DNA from: Flavobacteriaceae bacterium
GTDB taxonomy: Bacteria > Bacteroidota > Bacteroidia > Flavobacteriales > Flavobacteriaceae
Length of the DNA: 64,000 bases
Direction of reading: 5' to 3'
Assembly: GCA_017857815.1 (NCBI GenBank)
Contig: JAFMCL010000013.1
Location: forward strand, 1-64,000
Shown here: in pieces, positions 44,867 through 53,543 of the stretch
Numbering within the stretch: position 1 is the first letter of the stretch
How the letters are laid out: every line of letters begins with the position of its first letter
Notes under the pieces: generated by a model
Databases searched by the model: none
Seen by the model: only the letters and a program-made list of their open reading frames with translations
Told to the model about the DNA's origin: nothing
Position numbers and translations under genes: made by a program

Positions 44867-45409
44867 ATGAAAAACTCCCTAATACTTTTTGCTTTTTTAA
44901 GTTTTACTTTCTGTAAGTCACCTGTTCCGCAAAAGGCACTTCCTGTGACTCAAGTTGAAGCAACAAGCGGAGAAAAGATTCTCTTGGGTGAAATAAATCG
45001 TGCCAATTTAGACAGCTCCTCTTTGACAGATTGGTTTGTTAAAGGATATAATGAAATAACTATTGACCCGAATTGGGCCTCGAAAACTAAACCCCACATT
45101 GAAGGAGTGGAAATCAAGGTTTTTATGGGAACATGGTGTGACGACAGTCGCAGAGAGATTCCTCACTTTTTAAAGATATTGGATGTCTTAAATTTTAATC
45201 CTAAAAACATTAAGATTTATGCCATGTCGGAAGAAAAGACTACTCCTGAAAATTGGGAAAAAGGTCTTGAGATTTTTAATGTTCCCACATTTATCTTCTA
45301 TAAAAATAACATAGAAATGAATCGGATAGTCGAATTCCCAAAAACTACCCTTGAGTCAGATATTGAAAAAATTTTAAATGGCGAATCCTACAGCCACTCT
45401 TATTTATAA
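44867..45409 (+). CDS. Thioredoxin-like fold protein with CxxS motif
   Basis: A 180-residue exported protein. The N-terminus (SLILFAFLSFTFCKS) may be a signal peptide; the Cys16 has Phe at -1, so a lipoprotein is not assured. The thioredoxin fold shows VFMGTWCDDSRREIPHF, where Cys91 is followed by Asp-Asp-Ser instead of a second Cys, and a cis-Pro segment NVPTFIFYKN (Pro140). With one active-site Cys it could be a glutaredoxin- or isomerase-like monothiol protein. It lies between gpmI and map; partner unknown. Confidence 0.78.
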   Translation: MKNSLILFAFLSFTFCKSPVPQKALPVTQVEATSGEKILLGEINRANLDSSSLTDWFVKGYNEITIDPNWASKTKPHIEGVEIKVFMGTWCDDSRREIPHFLKILDVLNFNPKNIKIYAMSEEKTTPENWEKGLEIFNVPTFIFYKNNIEMNRIVEFPKTTLESDIEKILNGESYSHSYL

Positions 45410-45414
45410 AAATA

Positions 45415-46236
45415 ATGCTAGTTCTTAAAAACTTAGAAGAAATTGAATTGATGCGTGAAAGCGCACTAATTGTTTCCAAAACCTTAGGGATGTTGGCTGG
45501 CGAGATTAAGCCAGGAGTAACAACACTTAAGCTTGACAAATTAGCAGAAGATTTCATTCGAGACCACGGTGCTGAGCCAGGTTTTCTCGGACTTTATGAT
45601 TTTCCAAACACTTTATGTATAAGTCCCAACGAACAAGTCGTTCATGGAATTCCCAACAATGACTTACTTCAAGAGGGAGACATCCTCTCAGTGGATTGTG
45701 GTGCCTTAAAAAATGAGTTTTATGGTGATCACGCTTATACCTTCCAAGTAGGAGAAGTTTCTGAGGAAACAAAAAATCTTTTAGAAGTCACCAAAGCCTC
45801 TCTCTATAAAGGCATAGCCGCTTTCACGATTAACAATCGTGTGGGGGATTTAGGTTTTGCAATTCAGTCTTACGCAGAAGCAAATGGCTATGGGGTCGTT
45901 AGAGAATTGGTGGGACATGGACTGGGGAAAGAAATGCACGAATCTCCTGAAATTCCAAACTATGGGAAAAGGGGTCGTGGAAAGAAATTCCAAAACGGAA
46001 TGGTCATCGCGATAGAGCCCATGATCAACCAAGGAACCAAAAATATTAAGCATTTCGATGATGGCTGGACCATTAAGACTGCTGACGGAAAGCCAAGTGC
46101 ACACTTTGAACACAATGTTGCCTTAATTGACGGCAAGCCTAATTTGCTTTCAACTTTCAAATATGTCAATGAAGCCTTGGGTATTGAAACTGAGGAAGAA
46201 AAACCCTTTCAGTCAAATTCAATATCTGTTTCATGA
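45415..46236 (+). CDS. map: Methionine aminopeptidase, type I
   Basis: A 273-residue metallo-enzyme that removes N-terminal Met from nascent proteins. Metal ligands in VDCGALKNEFYGDHAYTF (Asp/Asp), GHGLGKEMHESP (His), AIEPMI (Glu) and HFEHNVAL (Glu). The substrate His is in VVHGIP. Start 5 bp after the thioredoxin-like gene. Its last 4 bases overlap the start of the methyltransferase gene (ATGA). Confidence 0.97.
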   Translation: MLVLKNLEEIELMRESALIVSKTLGMLAGEIKPGVTTLKLDKLAEDFIRDHGAEPGFLGLYDFPNTLCISPNEQVVHGIPNNDLLQEGDILSVDCGALKNEFYGDHAYTFQVGEVSEETKNLLEVTKASLYKGIAAFTINNRVGDLGFAIQSYAEANGYGVVRELVGHGLGKEMHESPEIPNYGKRGRGKKFQNGMVIAIEPMINQGTKNIKHFDDGWTIKTADGKPSAHFEHNVALIDGKPNLLSTFKYVNEALGIETEEEKPFQSNSISVS

Positions 46237-46985
46237 AATGGTTGCTGATCCTTTTCTCTCGCGAATTTTTGATTCGCATGAGTCTTTTATTTCAGCCAAT
46301 TATCAATTGGTATTTTAAAGGCACTACTTTCATTGATCCAATTGATGGAAATGGATACAGGAAATTCCTTTCATATGGTTATGATAAATTAAGGAAAAAC
46401 GCACTATCTCCTGGGACATTTTCTTTAGAAAGGCATCGACTACTTTGGCTATATTTTGAAAGAAAAACAAACCTATTAAACAGCAAAATAAGAGTTTTGC
46501 ATGTTGCTCCTGAACAGGCTTTTTACAAGAAATTTAAAAACATTCTATCTTGGGACTATATCACAACGGATTTACACTCCCCCCTTGCTGATGTGAAAGC
46601 AGACCTCACAAACCTGCCCTTTAAAGACAATCATTTTGATCTCATTTTATGTAATCATGTTTTAGAACATATTACTGACGATCACAAAGCAATGTCAGAA
46701 ATTTATAGAGTCTTAAAAAAAGGAGGGAAAGCTATTCTACAAGTCCCTATGGACCAAAACAGGGTTCACACTTTTGAAGACTTTAGTATTACCGACTCAA
46801 AAGAAAGAACAAAGTATTTCGGACAGTATGACCATGTCAGAATCTATGGTGTCGACTTTTTCGATAGACTTGAAAAAGTAGGCTTTAAAACTGAAAAAAT
46901 TGACTTTACAGCTGAATTGACTCGAGAAGAAATAGATAGATTTGCGCTTCCAAAAGGAGAATGGATTCCCCTCGGAATCAAATAG
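46233..46985 (+). CDS. Class I SAM-dependent methyltransferase
   Basis: A 250-residue methyltransferase with motif I-like LHVAPEQAF, the acidic ITTDLHSPLADVKADLTNLP, and the post-I/II segment FKDNHFDLILCNHVLEHITD, then EIYRVLKKGGKAILQVP. The first motif lacks the usual GxGxG, so its identity as an active enzyme is probable, not sure. N-terminal residues 1-60 are more hydrophobic/basic than usual. Substrate unknown. Translationally coupled to map; converges 1 bp before the tail-fibre-like gene. Confidence 0.82.
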   Translation: MKWLLILFSREFLIRMSLLFQPIINWYFKGTTFIDPIDGNGYRKFLSYGYDKLRKNALSPGTFSLERHRLLWLYFERKTNLLNSKIRVLHVAPEQAFYKKFKNILSWDYITTDLHSPLADVKADLTNLPFKDNHFDLILCNHVLEHITDDHKAMSEIYRVLKKGGKAILQVPMDQNRVHTFEDFSITDSKERTKYFGQYDHVRIYGVDFFDRLEKVGFKTEKIDFTAELTREEIDRFALPKGEWIPLGIK

Positions 46986-46986
46986 T

Positions 46987-48645
46987 TTATTTCTGTCCAA
47001 TGATTCTCTCCATTCTTAATAATCTTTCTTCTAGGGCATTTATCCTCTTTTCTTGTTCAATCGTATAGAGATATAACGCTTCAATTTTTTCCAAATTTAT
47101 CCTCACCCCTTCTGTAATGTCCCATCCCTTTTGCAAATGAATTTCCTCCCTACTTTGAACCCCTGGCAAGTGCTTGTTTTTCTTAATAAATGTTTCTACT
47201 TCTAATAAATCTAGCCATTGATATTGATGATTTGAATTTGAAGATTGGTCATAATAAACTTCAAAAACATAATCGGGAAAAGTCGCAGAAATAATTCCTG
47301 ATTTCCATAGATTCCCTGTCAAGTTAATGTCCCCATCGACATCGAGTTTAAAGACTGGGTTGGCTTCTCCAATTCCAACATTTCCGTTTTTAAGAATCGT
47401 AAGCGCGTCTGCCCTAGTACTGCTTGAACTCCCATGCCCAACAACCAGTAATCGATCTGTGAGTATCCATGCGTCGGGATCACCGGCTCTTTCAGTATTG
47501 TACCTTCCCAGAGCCGTCTCAGCAAATCCAGTGGCAACGGTATTTGCGCCTATCGCAACGCTTCTTGCTCCTTTAGCTTTCGGTAAATATCCAATAGCAG
47601 TTGACTTATCTCCAATATTTGACTCATTCCAATACCCTTTAGAGTCATATCCAGCTCGAAACGCAGCATGTGATTTGTCAAAAACAATACGTGCATTATC
47701 TTCAGGCCCCGTAAAATTACTTAACTGTGTGCTTCCAAAAACAAAATCATTATTTGCAAAATCTCCTTTCGAATTGCTGGTAACACCGTTTTCGGTCTCA
47801 AACCCTGTTTGGGAAAGTGTTAAAGTCAATGTGTCTGATGCATTTGATAGGTTTAAACCAAAACCAGTTGCTAAAGTCAATACATTTCCACTACTGATCT
47901 CAATCGCTGTTGTTTTAGAAGTTGTGAGACCCCATGCTAAAGTTTGACTGTCAGTATCCGTATCAACAGACTGAATTAAAATTTCATTTCCAATTCCAGT
48001 AATTTGAGAAGAACCGCTGGCTGTTATCGAAATTGCCTCACCATTTTCTATGGTTACCGAGACAGTGTTTACTCCAACAATTATTCCCAAGTTTTGATCG
48101 TCTGCGTTTAGGACATTTAGATCAACACTCCCTCCTCTTTCTATACTAAGGGTCTGTGACACCAAACTTATTTTCTGGTTGTCATTACTCAAAGGCAAAA
48201 CAACGCTATTGCCTGAACTAAGAGAAAGTACGTTTCCACTAATGGACAAGAGTTGATCATTTTTTGGCACATAAGCACTTAAATCCACCGTCCCGCCATC
48301 AGAAAGCAAAAGTTGATTTTTGTTTAATGAAAGTTGTTGACTAATCGGCTCATTGTTTTTAAGGCAAATCCACTCTTCAGACTTTCCATTCCAAAATTCT
48401 AAACATGAGGCATCTAAGTTATAGATTATCAAACCCTCAGGAATTGGAATAGAAAAGGCAAGATCACGATCCGCTTGTGTCATTCGGGGGATCAATAAAC
48501 CTTGGTGATTACTTTCTAATTCAAAAAGTGCGTTTGGGTTTATGTCTTTAACATTTTCGCCAAGTTTGGCTTGGGCAAATCCTGAAGCAAGGAAAACTAA
48601 ATTAAAAACTGTGAGGAGTAATGCTTTAAGTAATGTTGAATTCAT
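46987..48645 (-). CDS. Tail-fibre/adhesin-like exported repeat protein
   Basis: A 552-residue exported protein (signal peptide to ~residue 24, GFAQ). Order: an N-terminal Bacteroidota surface-protein module (NPNALFELESNHQGLLIPRM, LEFWNGKSEEWICL), about 200 residues of short beta-repeats of the form GGTVDLSAY / GNVLSLSSGNSVVLP / GGSVDLNVL, then a trimeric-autotransporter-head-like segment (KAKGARSVAIGANTVATG), and a C-terminal region KHLPGVQSREEIHLQKGWDI with a coiled coil (EKIEALYLYTIEQEKRINAL). Probably a trimeric surface or tail-fibre-type protein. The ligand is unknown. Confidence 0.8.
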   Translation of the reverse strand: MNSTLLKALLLTVFNLVFLASGFAQAKLGENVKDINPNALFELESNHQGLLIPRMTQADRDLAFSIPIPEGLIIYNLDASCLEFWNGKSEEWICLKNNEPISQQLSLNKNQLLLSDGGTVDLSAYVPKNDQLLSISGNVLSLSSGNSVVLPLSNDNQKISLVSQTLSIERGGSVDLNVLNADDQNLGIIVGVNTVSVTIENGEAISITASGSSQITGIGNEILIQSVDTDTDSQTLAWGLTTSKTTAIEISSGNVLTLATGFGLNLSNASDTLTLTLSQTGFETENGVTSNSKGDFANNDFVFGSTQLSNFTGPEDNARIVFDKSHAAFRAGYDSKGYWNESNIGDKSTAIGYLPKAKGARSVAIGANTVATGFAETALGRYNTERAGDPDAWILTDRLLVVGHGSSSSTRADALTILKNGNVGIGEANPVFKLDVDGDINLTGNLWKSGIISATFPDYVFEVYYDQSSNSNHQYQWLDLLEVETFIKKNKHLPGVQSREEIHLQKGWDITEGVRINLEKIEALYLYTIEQEKRINALEERLLRMERIIGQK

Positions 48646-48721
48646 GATTATTGGGTCTCAATAAATTAGAATCATTTTACTGGTGGCAATCTCAAAATAA
48701 TTATATAACATAAGTCCACCT

Positions 48722-48739
48722 ACACAAAATATTTTGTGT
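48722..48739. repeat. Perfect 18-bp palindrome
   Basis: ACACAAAATATTTTGTGT is a perfect inverted repeat without a spacer, 77-94 bp upstream of the tail-fibre-like gene and downstream of apbE. It could be a regulator operator for that gene, or part of a weak terminator for the nqr-apbE operon. Confidence 0.5.
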
Positions 48740-48807
48740 TGAGAAAAATGAAATTAAATGAAGTGTGGGAAATTAAATTTAATGATTTTTGTTTGAAAAA
48801 AATAAAA

Positions 48808-49803
48808 TCAATTCCAATGAGAAGAAGGAATCTGAATCAAACTATCACTTTTGGCGACAATCCATAAAGCCTCTAGATTGGGATCATTTTCAATAAGCTC
48901 TTGACCTTTTTCAAGGGGTAAAACCATCAATGCCGTTGCCCAAGCATCTGCGGTCATACAGTCAGGAGCTAAAACAGAAGCACTCAATACATTTGTCTTA
49001 ACCGTTCTTCCCGTGAGCGGGTTAATCGAGTGAACATATTTCTCACCTGTAAGGCTATCTGTTCTGTGCTTGCGGTAGTTTCCCGAGGTTGCTAAGCCTT
49101 GGTCGTTTAAATCAACTGTAGTAATCCATCGACGTTGATTGTTTTGAAACGGGTCATCAATAGCTACTTTCCAGGAGATGCCGGATTTAGGGTTTCGACC
49201 AATTGCCATAAGTTCTCCACCAATTTCTACTAAGATCGATTGCTTTCCTTTTAACAATAAATAATTGGCAATACAGTCTACCGCATAACCTTTGGCTATG
49301 GCGTTAAAATCTAGGTAGGTTGAGGGATGTTTTACTATTTTACCACTAGCTGTCAATTTTATCTTTTCCCAGCCAACACTTGTAAGAATTTTCTGAAGGC
49401 TCAATGAATCTATTCTATTTAAAGGCTTCTCTGGGCCAAAACCATATGCGTTTACCAACTGTCCTAAAGTAGGGTCGAAGTAACCGTCAGTGGAACGCCA
49501 AACGGCCTCCGATTTGGCAAATACTTTTTTAAAATGATGGTCAACAACAATGGAAGTGTCTCCTCCATTAATTTTGGAAATGTCAGAAGTTTTAAGATAG
49601 GTAGAGAGGGAACGGTTGATTTCAAAAAAAAGGGAGTCAACCCCCTTTTGAATTGATTCAAATTCTTCTGCGCTTCCAGCATATTTAAAATGATAAGAAG
49701 TCCCCAAGGCATATCCCTCATGTTGTTGAAGTTCAAATGTTTCTGAACATCCAATCCATAAACAAAGGAATAATAAACTATAAAATTTCTTGAAGTCCAT
49801 CAT
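48808..49803 (-). CDS. apbE: FAD:protein FMN transferase ApbE
   Basis: A 331-residue periplasmic lipoprotein that covalently attaches FMN to Thr in target flavoproteins. N-terminus SLLFLCLWIGCSET with lipobox WIGC. Mg2+/FAD motifs: YLDFNAIAKGYAVDCIA, VEIGGELMAIGRNP, TSGNYRKHRTD, HSINPLTGRTV, and DCMTADAWATALMVL. Last gene of the nqr operon; its products NqrC and NqrB are the substrates, matching the known role of ApbE in Na+-NQR maturation. It overlaps the end of the upstream 119-residue gene by 26 bp. Confidence 0.95.
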   Translation of the reverse strand: MMDFKKFYSLLFLCLWIGCSETFELQQHEGYALGTSYHFKYAGSAEEFESIQKGVDSLFFEINRSLSTYLKTSDISKINGGDTSIVVDHHFKKVFAKSEAVWRSTDGYFDPTLGQLVNAYGFGPEKPLNRIDSLSLQKILTSVGWEKIKLTASGKIVKHPSTYLDFNAIAKGYAVDCIANYLLLKGKQSILVEIGGELMAIGRNPKSGISWKVAIDDPFQNNQRRWITTVDLNDQGLATSGNYRKHRTDSLTGEKYVHSINPLTGRTVKTNVLSASVLAPDCMTADAWATALMVLPLEKGQELIENDPNLEALWIVAKSDSLIQIPSSHWN

Positions 49804-50137
49804 AGTTGACTACGTAAGGTGCGTTTTTAGAAAGTGGTTTTTGATAATCCTCTGCATGGGCAAAACCTACACCTGCATAGTAAGTCCTTGCTTTGAATTT
49901 AACACCGTGCTCTTTAACTTGATTCATCAAGGCCGCATCAAAAATTATAGGATTTTTTGGATACAAGCAGGCCTTGACTACAATAAAATGTAGACTTTTA
50001 TCTTTTAGACAAACAAATTGAGGGTCTTTTTTAGGCTTAGAATTGACCGTTAAAAACTCGAAACTTTTATCTTTTAAATCTTCCCCTACGACATCCATAG
50101 CGAGTTGATGTATTTCTTGTTCACTCAGTGCTTCCAT
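49778..50137 (-). CDS. Conserved NQR-operon protein of unknown function
   Basis: A 119-residue soluble-looking protein between nqrF and apbE. No signal peptide, no membrane segment, no cofactor motif. It contains EIHQLAMDVVGEDLKDKSFEFL, KDPQFVCLKDKSLHFIVVKA and KARTYYAGVGFAHAEDYQKP. Homologues are sometimes labelled 'NADH-quinone reductase subunit F' only because of position; it has neither the 2Fe-2S nor the FAD/NADH domains. The location suggests a role in NQR assembly, inferred from context. Its end overlaps the apbE start by 26 bp. Confidence 0.7.
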   Translation of the reverse strand: MEALSEQEIHQLAMDVVGEDLKDKSFEFLTVNSKPKKDPQFVCLKDKSLHFIVVKACLYPKNPIIFDAALMNQVKEHGVKFKARTYYAGVGFAHAEDYQKPLSKNAPYVVNYDGLQEIL

Positions 50138-50179
50138 AGAATATATAATAGGATATTACGAAAAAAGGGGATGAGAGAT

Positions 50180-51475
50180 TTATCCTCCGAAATCATCAAA
50201 ACGCACATTTTCTGGTGGAATTCCAAAATCATCTGACATTTTCTCAATGGCCTGATTCATTAATGGAGGTCCACAAAAATATACTTCAATGTCCTCTGGA
50301 GTTTCATGTTTAGAAAGATAATTGTCGATCACAACCTGATGGACAAAACCTTTAAAGCCGTCTCCTTCCCCATCCAAACTTTCTTTAACGACCCAGTTGT
50401 CTTCCTCCATAGGTTCGGACAAAGCGATGTAAAATTTAAAATTAGGAAAATCTTTCTCTAAAGCCTTAAAGTGCTCTACATAGAACAGCTCTCTTTTAGA
50501 ACGACCACCATACCAGAAAGTAACTGTTCGTCCTGTTTTGAGTGTACGGAACAATTCATATAAGTGAGAACGCATTGGCGCCATTCCTGCCCCTCCACCA
50601 ACATATAACATCTCTGATTCTGAGTGATTTATAAAAAATTCACCATAAGGACCTGATATGGTAACCTTATCTCCCGCTTTTTTAGAAAAAATATAAGAAG
50701 AAGCAATCCCAGGATTAACATCCATCCAACTATTTTTGTTTCTATCCCATGGAGGTGTGGCAATCCTTACATTCAACATAATCTCTTTTCCTTCGGCAGG
50801 AAAGGAAGCCATTGAGTAAGCTCTTTCAACCGTTTCTGGATTCTTCATCTTTAAAGACCAAAGGTTAAATTTGTCCCATTCTAATTTAAATTTATCTGGT
50901 TCCCCTGGGTGTTCTTCTGGATGAGCTGTAATGTCCATGTCACCAAAGTTCACCTCACAGTCAGGGATTTCAATCTGAATGTAACCCCCAGCTTCATAAT
51001 TCATTGCTTCAGGAATTTTAACTACAAATTCTTTTATAAATGAAGCAACATTCCAATTTCGAACCACAGTAGCTTCCCATTTTTTAATTCCAAAAACTTC
51101 TTCTGGAACTCTGATAACCATGTTTTGTTTTACTTTAACCTGACATCCCAAACGCCATCCTTCGGCAATTTCTGTACGTGAAAAATGGGGGGCTTCCGTT
51201 GGAAGGATTTCTCCTCCACCCTCTATCACTTGGCATTTACATTGAATACAAGTGCCTCCACCTCCGCAAGCAGAGGGAAGAAATATTTTATTATTTCCAA
51301 GGGTAGAAAGTAAAGTACTTCCCGAAGAAACTTCTATGTTATTCTCTCCATTGATCAGCAAAGAAACTGGTCCTGAAGGCAAAAGTTTTGCCTTAGCTCC
51401 CAAAAGCATACTCACCAACAACAAGGTGATTAATAAAAAAACAATAACACTAGCACCGATAACCGTTAAATCCAT
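50180..51475 (-). CDS. nqrF: Na+-NQR subunit F, FAD/2Fe-2S NADH oxidase
   Basis: A 431-residue subunit that takes electrons from NADH. N-terminal membrane helix (VIGASVIVFLLITLLLVSM), a ferredoxin-like 2Fe-2S domain with CGGGGTCIQC plus further Cys at LGCQVKV, then a FAD-binding domain (RAYSMASFPAEGKE) and an NADH-binding domain (YVGGGAGMAPMRSHLYEL; ending VYFCGPPLMNQA). The entry point of electrons; cytoplasmic side. Followed by the 119-residue gene 42 bp away. Confidence 0.97.
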   Translation of the reverse strand: MDLTVIGASVIVFLLITLLLVSMLLGAKAKLLPSGPVSLLINGENNIEVSSGSTLLSTLGNNKIFLPSACGGGGTCIQCKCQVIEGGGEILPTEAPHFSRTEIAEGWRLGCQVKVKQNMVIRVPEEVFGIKKWEATVVRNWNVASFIKEFVVKIPEAMNYEAGGYIQIEIPDCEVNFGDMDITAHPEEHPGEPDKFKLEWDKFNLWSLKMKNPETVERAYSMASFPAEGKEIMLNVRIATPPWDRNKNSWMDVNPGIASSYIFSKKAGDKVTISGPYGEFFINHSESEMLYVGGGAGMAPMRSHLYELFRTLKTGRTVTFWYGGRSKRELFYVEHFKALEKDFPNFKFYIALSEPMEEDNWVVKESLDGEGDGFKGFVHQVVIDNYLSKHETPEDIEVYFCGPPLMNQAIEKMSDDFGIPPENVRFDDFGG

Positions 51476-51486
51476 TTCTTAAATTA

Positions 51487-52104
51487 TTATAATTTAATTC
51501 CCATAAAACTCATAAATCCTAATGCCATCAAACCTGTGATGATAAAAGTAATTCCCAAACCTCTCAGAGGTGCGGGTACATTAGAATAAATGATTTTCTC
51601 TCTTATCGCAGCAATGGCCAAAATGGCCAGAAGCCAACCAATTCCAGATCCAAATCCATATACTGCTGATTCTGTTACTCCCGAAAAGTCTTTCTGTTGC
51701 ATAAATAATGACCCTCCCAGAATGGCACAGTTTACGGCAATAAGTGGGAGGAATATACCCAAAGCTCCATAAAGCGCTGGAGCAAATTTTTCTACGATCA
51801 TTTCAACCAATTGAACCATAGAAGCAATAACCGCAATAAACATAATGAAGCTTAAAAAGCTCAAATCTATCTCGGCATAACTTGCGTCTAACCACTGAAG
51901 TGCTCCTGGACGAAGCAAATAGGTGTCCAGCAAGAAGTTAATAGGTACTGTTATAGAGAGTACAAAAATAACTGCAAAACCTAATCCAACCGCAGTTTTT
52001 ACTGTTTTTGATACCGCCAGATAGGAGCACATTCCTAAGAAATAGGCGAAAATCATGTTTTCAATAAAGATGCTTTTTATAAATAAATTTAAATATCCTT
52101 CCAT
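51487..52104 (-). CDS. nqrE: Na+-NQR subunit E
   Basis: A 205-residue integral membrane subunit with six hydrophobic helices. Signature [21 protein letters not shown] near the N-terminus and [15 protein letters not shown] with [16 protein letters not shown]. With NqrD it forms the RnfA/NqrE-type antiporter-like pair holding a [2Fe-2S] cluster (Cys in GMCSYL and NCAILGG). 2 bp from nqrD, 11 bp from nqrF. Confidence 0.97.
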   Translation of the reverse strand: MEGYLNLFIKSIFIENMIFAYFLGMCSYLAVSKTVKTAVGLGFAVIFVLSITVPINFLLDTYLLRPGALQWLDASYAEIDLSFLSFIMFIAVIASMVQLVEMIVEKFAPALYGALGIFLPLIAVNCAILGGSLFMQQKDFSGVTESAVYGFGSGIGWLLAILAIAAIREKIIYSNVPAPLRGLGITFIITGLMALGFMSFMGIKL

Positions 52105-52106
52105 GA

Positions 52107-52802
52107 TTAATTCTTTTCGATTAGTTTACGATTTCTTGAACGTTGAATCCAAATGAAGATTCCTACAGTAATCAGCGCCATTGGAGAAAGCAACATTAAA
52201 CCGTTGTTCACATAACCCATCTCATAAATAAAATCTGGAATTACTTGAAAGCCAAATAATTTTCCAGATCCTAAAAGCTCTCTAAAGAATGCAACTACAA
52301 TTAAAATAAATCCATAACCAGCGGCATTCCCAATCCCGTCAAGGAAAGATTTCCAAACACCATTACCCAAAGCAAATGCTTCGAGACGACCCATTACGAT
52401 ACAATTGGTTATTATCAATCCGATAAAAATCGAAAGTTCTTTACTTACATCATAGGCATATGCCCTTAAGATTTGATCTACAAGGATTACCATAGCAGCA
52501 ACAACAACCAATTGAACAATAATTCGAATTCGGTTAGGAATTAAATTTCTCAACATAGAGATGATCACATTACTTGCTCCCATAACAGCCATTACGGAAA
52601 GGCTCATTACGATTGCAGGCTTCAATTGAACAGTGATCGCAAGGGCGGAACAAATTCCAAGTACCTGAACGGTAATCGGGTTGTTGTCATCCATTGGATC
52701 TGTCAGAAGCGCACGGTTCTTTTTTGAGAACAATGGTTCTGAGTCTTTATTAATAAATAATAAAGTGGTTTTTTCAGGATTAGGAGCTTTTTTTTCTGCC
52801 AT
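52107..52802 (-). CDS. nqrD: Na+-NQR subunit D
   Basis: A 231-residue integral membrane subunit, about 20 residues longer at its N-terminus than Vibrio NqrD (~210): a charged stretch up to [15 protein letters not shown]. The core shows [20 protein letters not shown] and [20 protein letters not shown], where the conserved Cys contribute the cluster shared with NqrE. Six helices. Part of the operon; 6 bp gap to nqrC, 2 bp to nqrE. Confidence 0.97.
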   Translation of the reverse strand: MAEKKAPNPEKTTLLFINKDSEPLFSKKNRALLTDPMDDNNPITVQVLGICSALAITVQLKPAIVMSLSVMAVMGASNVIISMLRNLIPNRIRIIVQLVVVAAMVILVDQILRAYAYDVSKELSIFIGLIITNCIVMGRLEAFALGNGVWKSFLDGIGNAAGYGFILIVVAFFRELLGSGKLFGFQVIPDFIYEMGYVNNGLMLLSPMALITVGIFIWIQRSRNRKLIEKN

Positions 52803-52808
52803 TAGGAT

Positions 52809-53543
52809 TTAATTTAAAAGGGCGGTTGCGTTTTTTTCTTTTTCGAAGTACGGAAGGTAATGATTAAGTCTTTCTATAATCATATCAGTCACTCCATCTC
52901 CTGTTATTGTAGCACCAGAAATCGCATCGACTTCATGGTCATCTTTGTCAGTGTCCTTAGGGTCATTGTTAGTTTTAGAAACATAAATCCCTACTAATTT
53001 ACCTGAAGTATCAAATACTTTTTCGTCAGTAAATCTATCTTGAAACCATTGCTGAGTTATTTCGGCTCCCAATCCAGCTGTTTCTCCTTTGTGGTCAAAA
53101 ACTACTCCTTGAATGGTGTTGATGTCCGCTTTTAAAGCAACATATCCCCAGATGGCATCCCATAACCCTGAGCCTCTAAGCGGAATGATATAGAACTTGG
53201 TATTGTCTACTTCAGCTTTGTACATCGGAAAACGTTGTTCACTTGCTGGTTTTTTTAATTCATAATTGAGCTTTAAAGTGAAAGCATCTACAGAATCATC
53301 TACACCTCCCAGGTGATTTAATGCTAGGGTACTTGTTATGTGTTTTTTATATAAAACTTCGGCTTGCTCCCGATCGGTTTGAATTCCTATGGTTGAAAGT
53401 ATGTTTTGCATTTTCTCTTTTCGGACATTGTCTGCCTGAAGGTCTTTTAACGAACTTGCAGTAAAGGCAAGTGTCGACGCTACCACGAGTACCATAATGG
53501 TAGCAAAGAGAAAAGTATATGCGTTGCTGTCTCTATTCATCAT
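52809..53543 (-). CDS. nqrC: Na+-NQR subunit C (FMN-binding)
   Basis: A 244-residue subunit with one N-terminal membrane helix (TFLFATIMVLVVASTLAFTA) and a periplasmic FMN domain. The flavinylation motif is canonical: VDAISGATITGDGVT with Thr212 as FMN acceptor; also GLWDAIWGYVALKAD and ETAGLGAEI. ApbE, at the operon end, does the modification. Its first base overlaps the nqrB stop (TAATG). Confidence 0.97.
   Translation of the reverse strand: MMNRDSNAYTFLFATIMVLVVASTLAFTASSLKDLQADNVRKEKMQNILSTIGIQTDREQAEVLYKKHITSTLALNHLGGVDDSVDAFTLKLNYELKKPASEQRFPMYKAEVDNTKFYIIPLRGSGLWDAIWGYVALKADINTIQGVVFDHKGETAGLGAEITQQWFQDRFTDEKVFDTSGKLVGIYVSKTNNDPKDTDKDDHEVDAISGATITGDGVTDMIIERLNHYLPYFEKEKNATALLN

Noticed and set aside
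47327-47947. 206-codon plus-strand frame opposite the tail-fibre-like gene
   Set aside because: Long only because the repeat-rich minus-strand gene has few stop codons on the other strand; its translation has no recognisable domain.
50137-50180. Calling the 119-residue protein a second NqrF
   Set aside because: It lacks the 2Fe-2S, FAD and NADH domains; the label seems to come from its position only.
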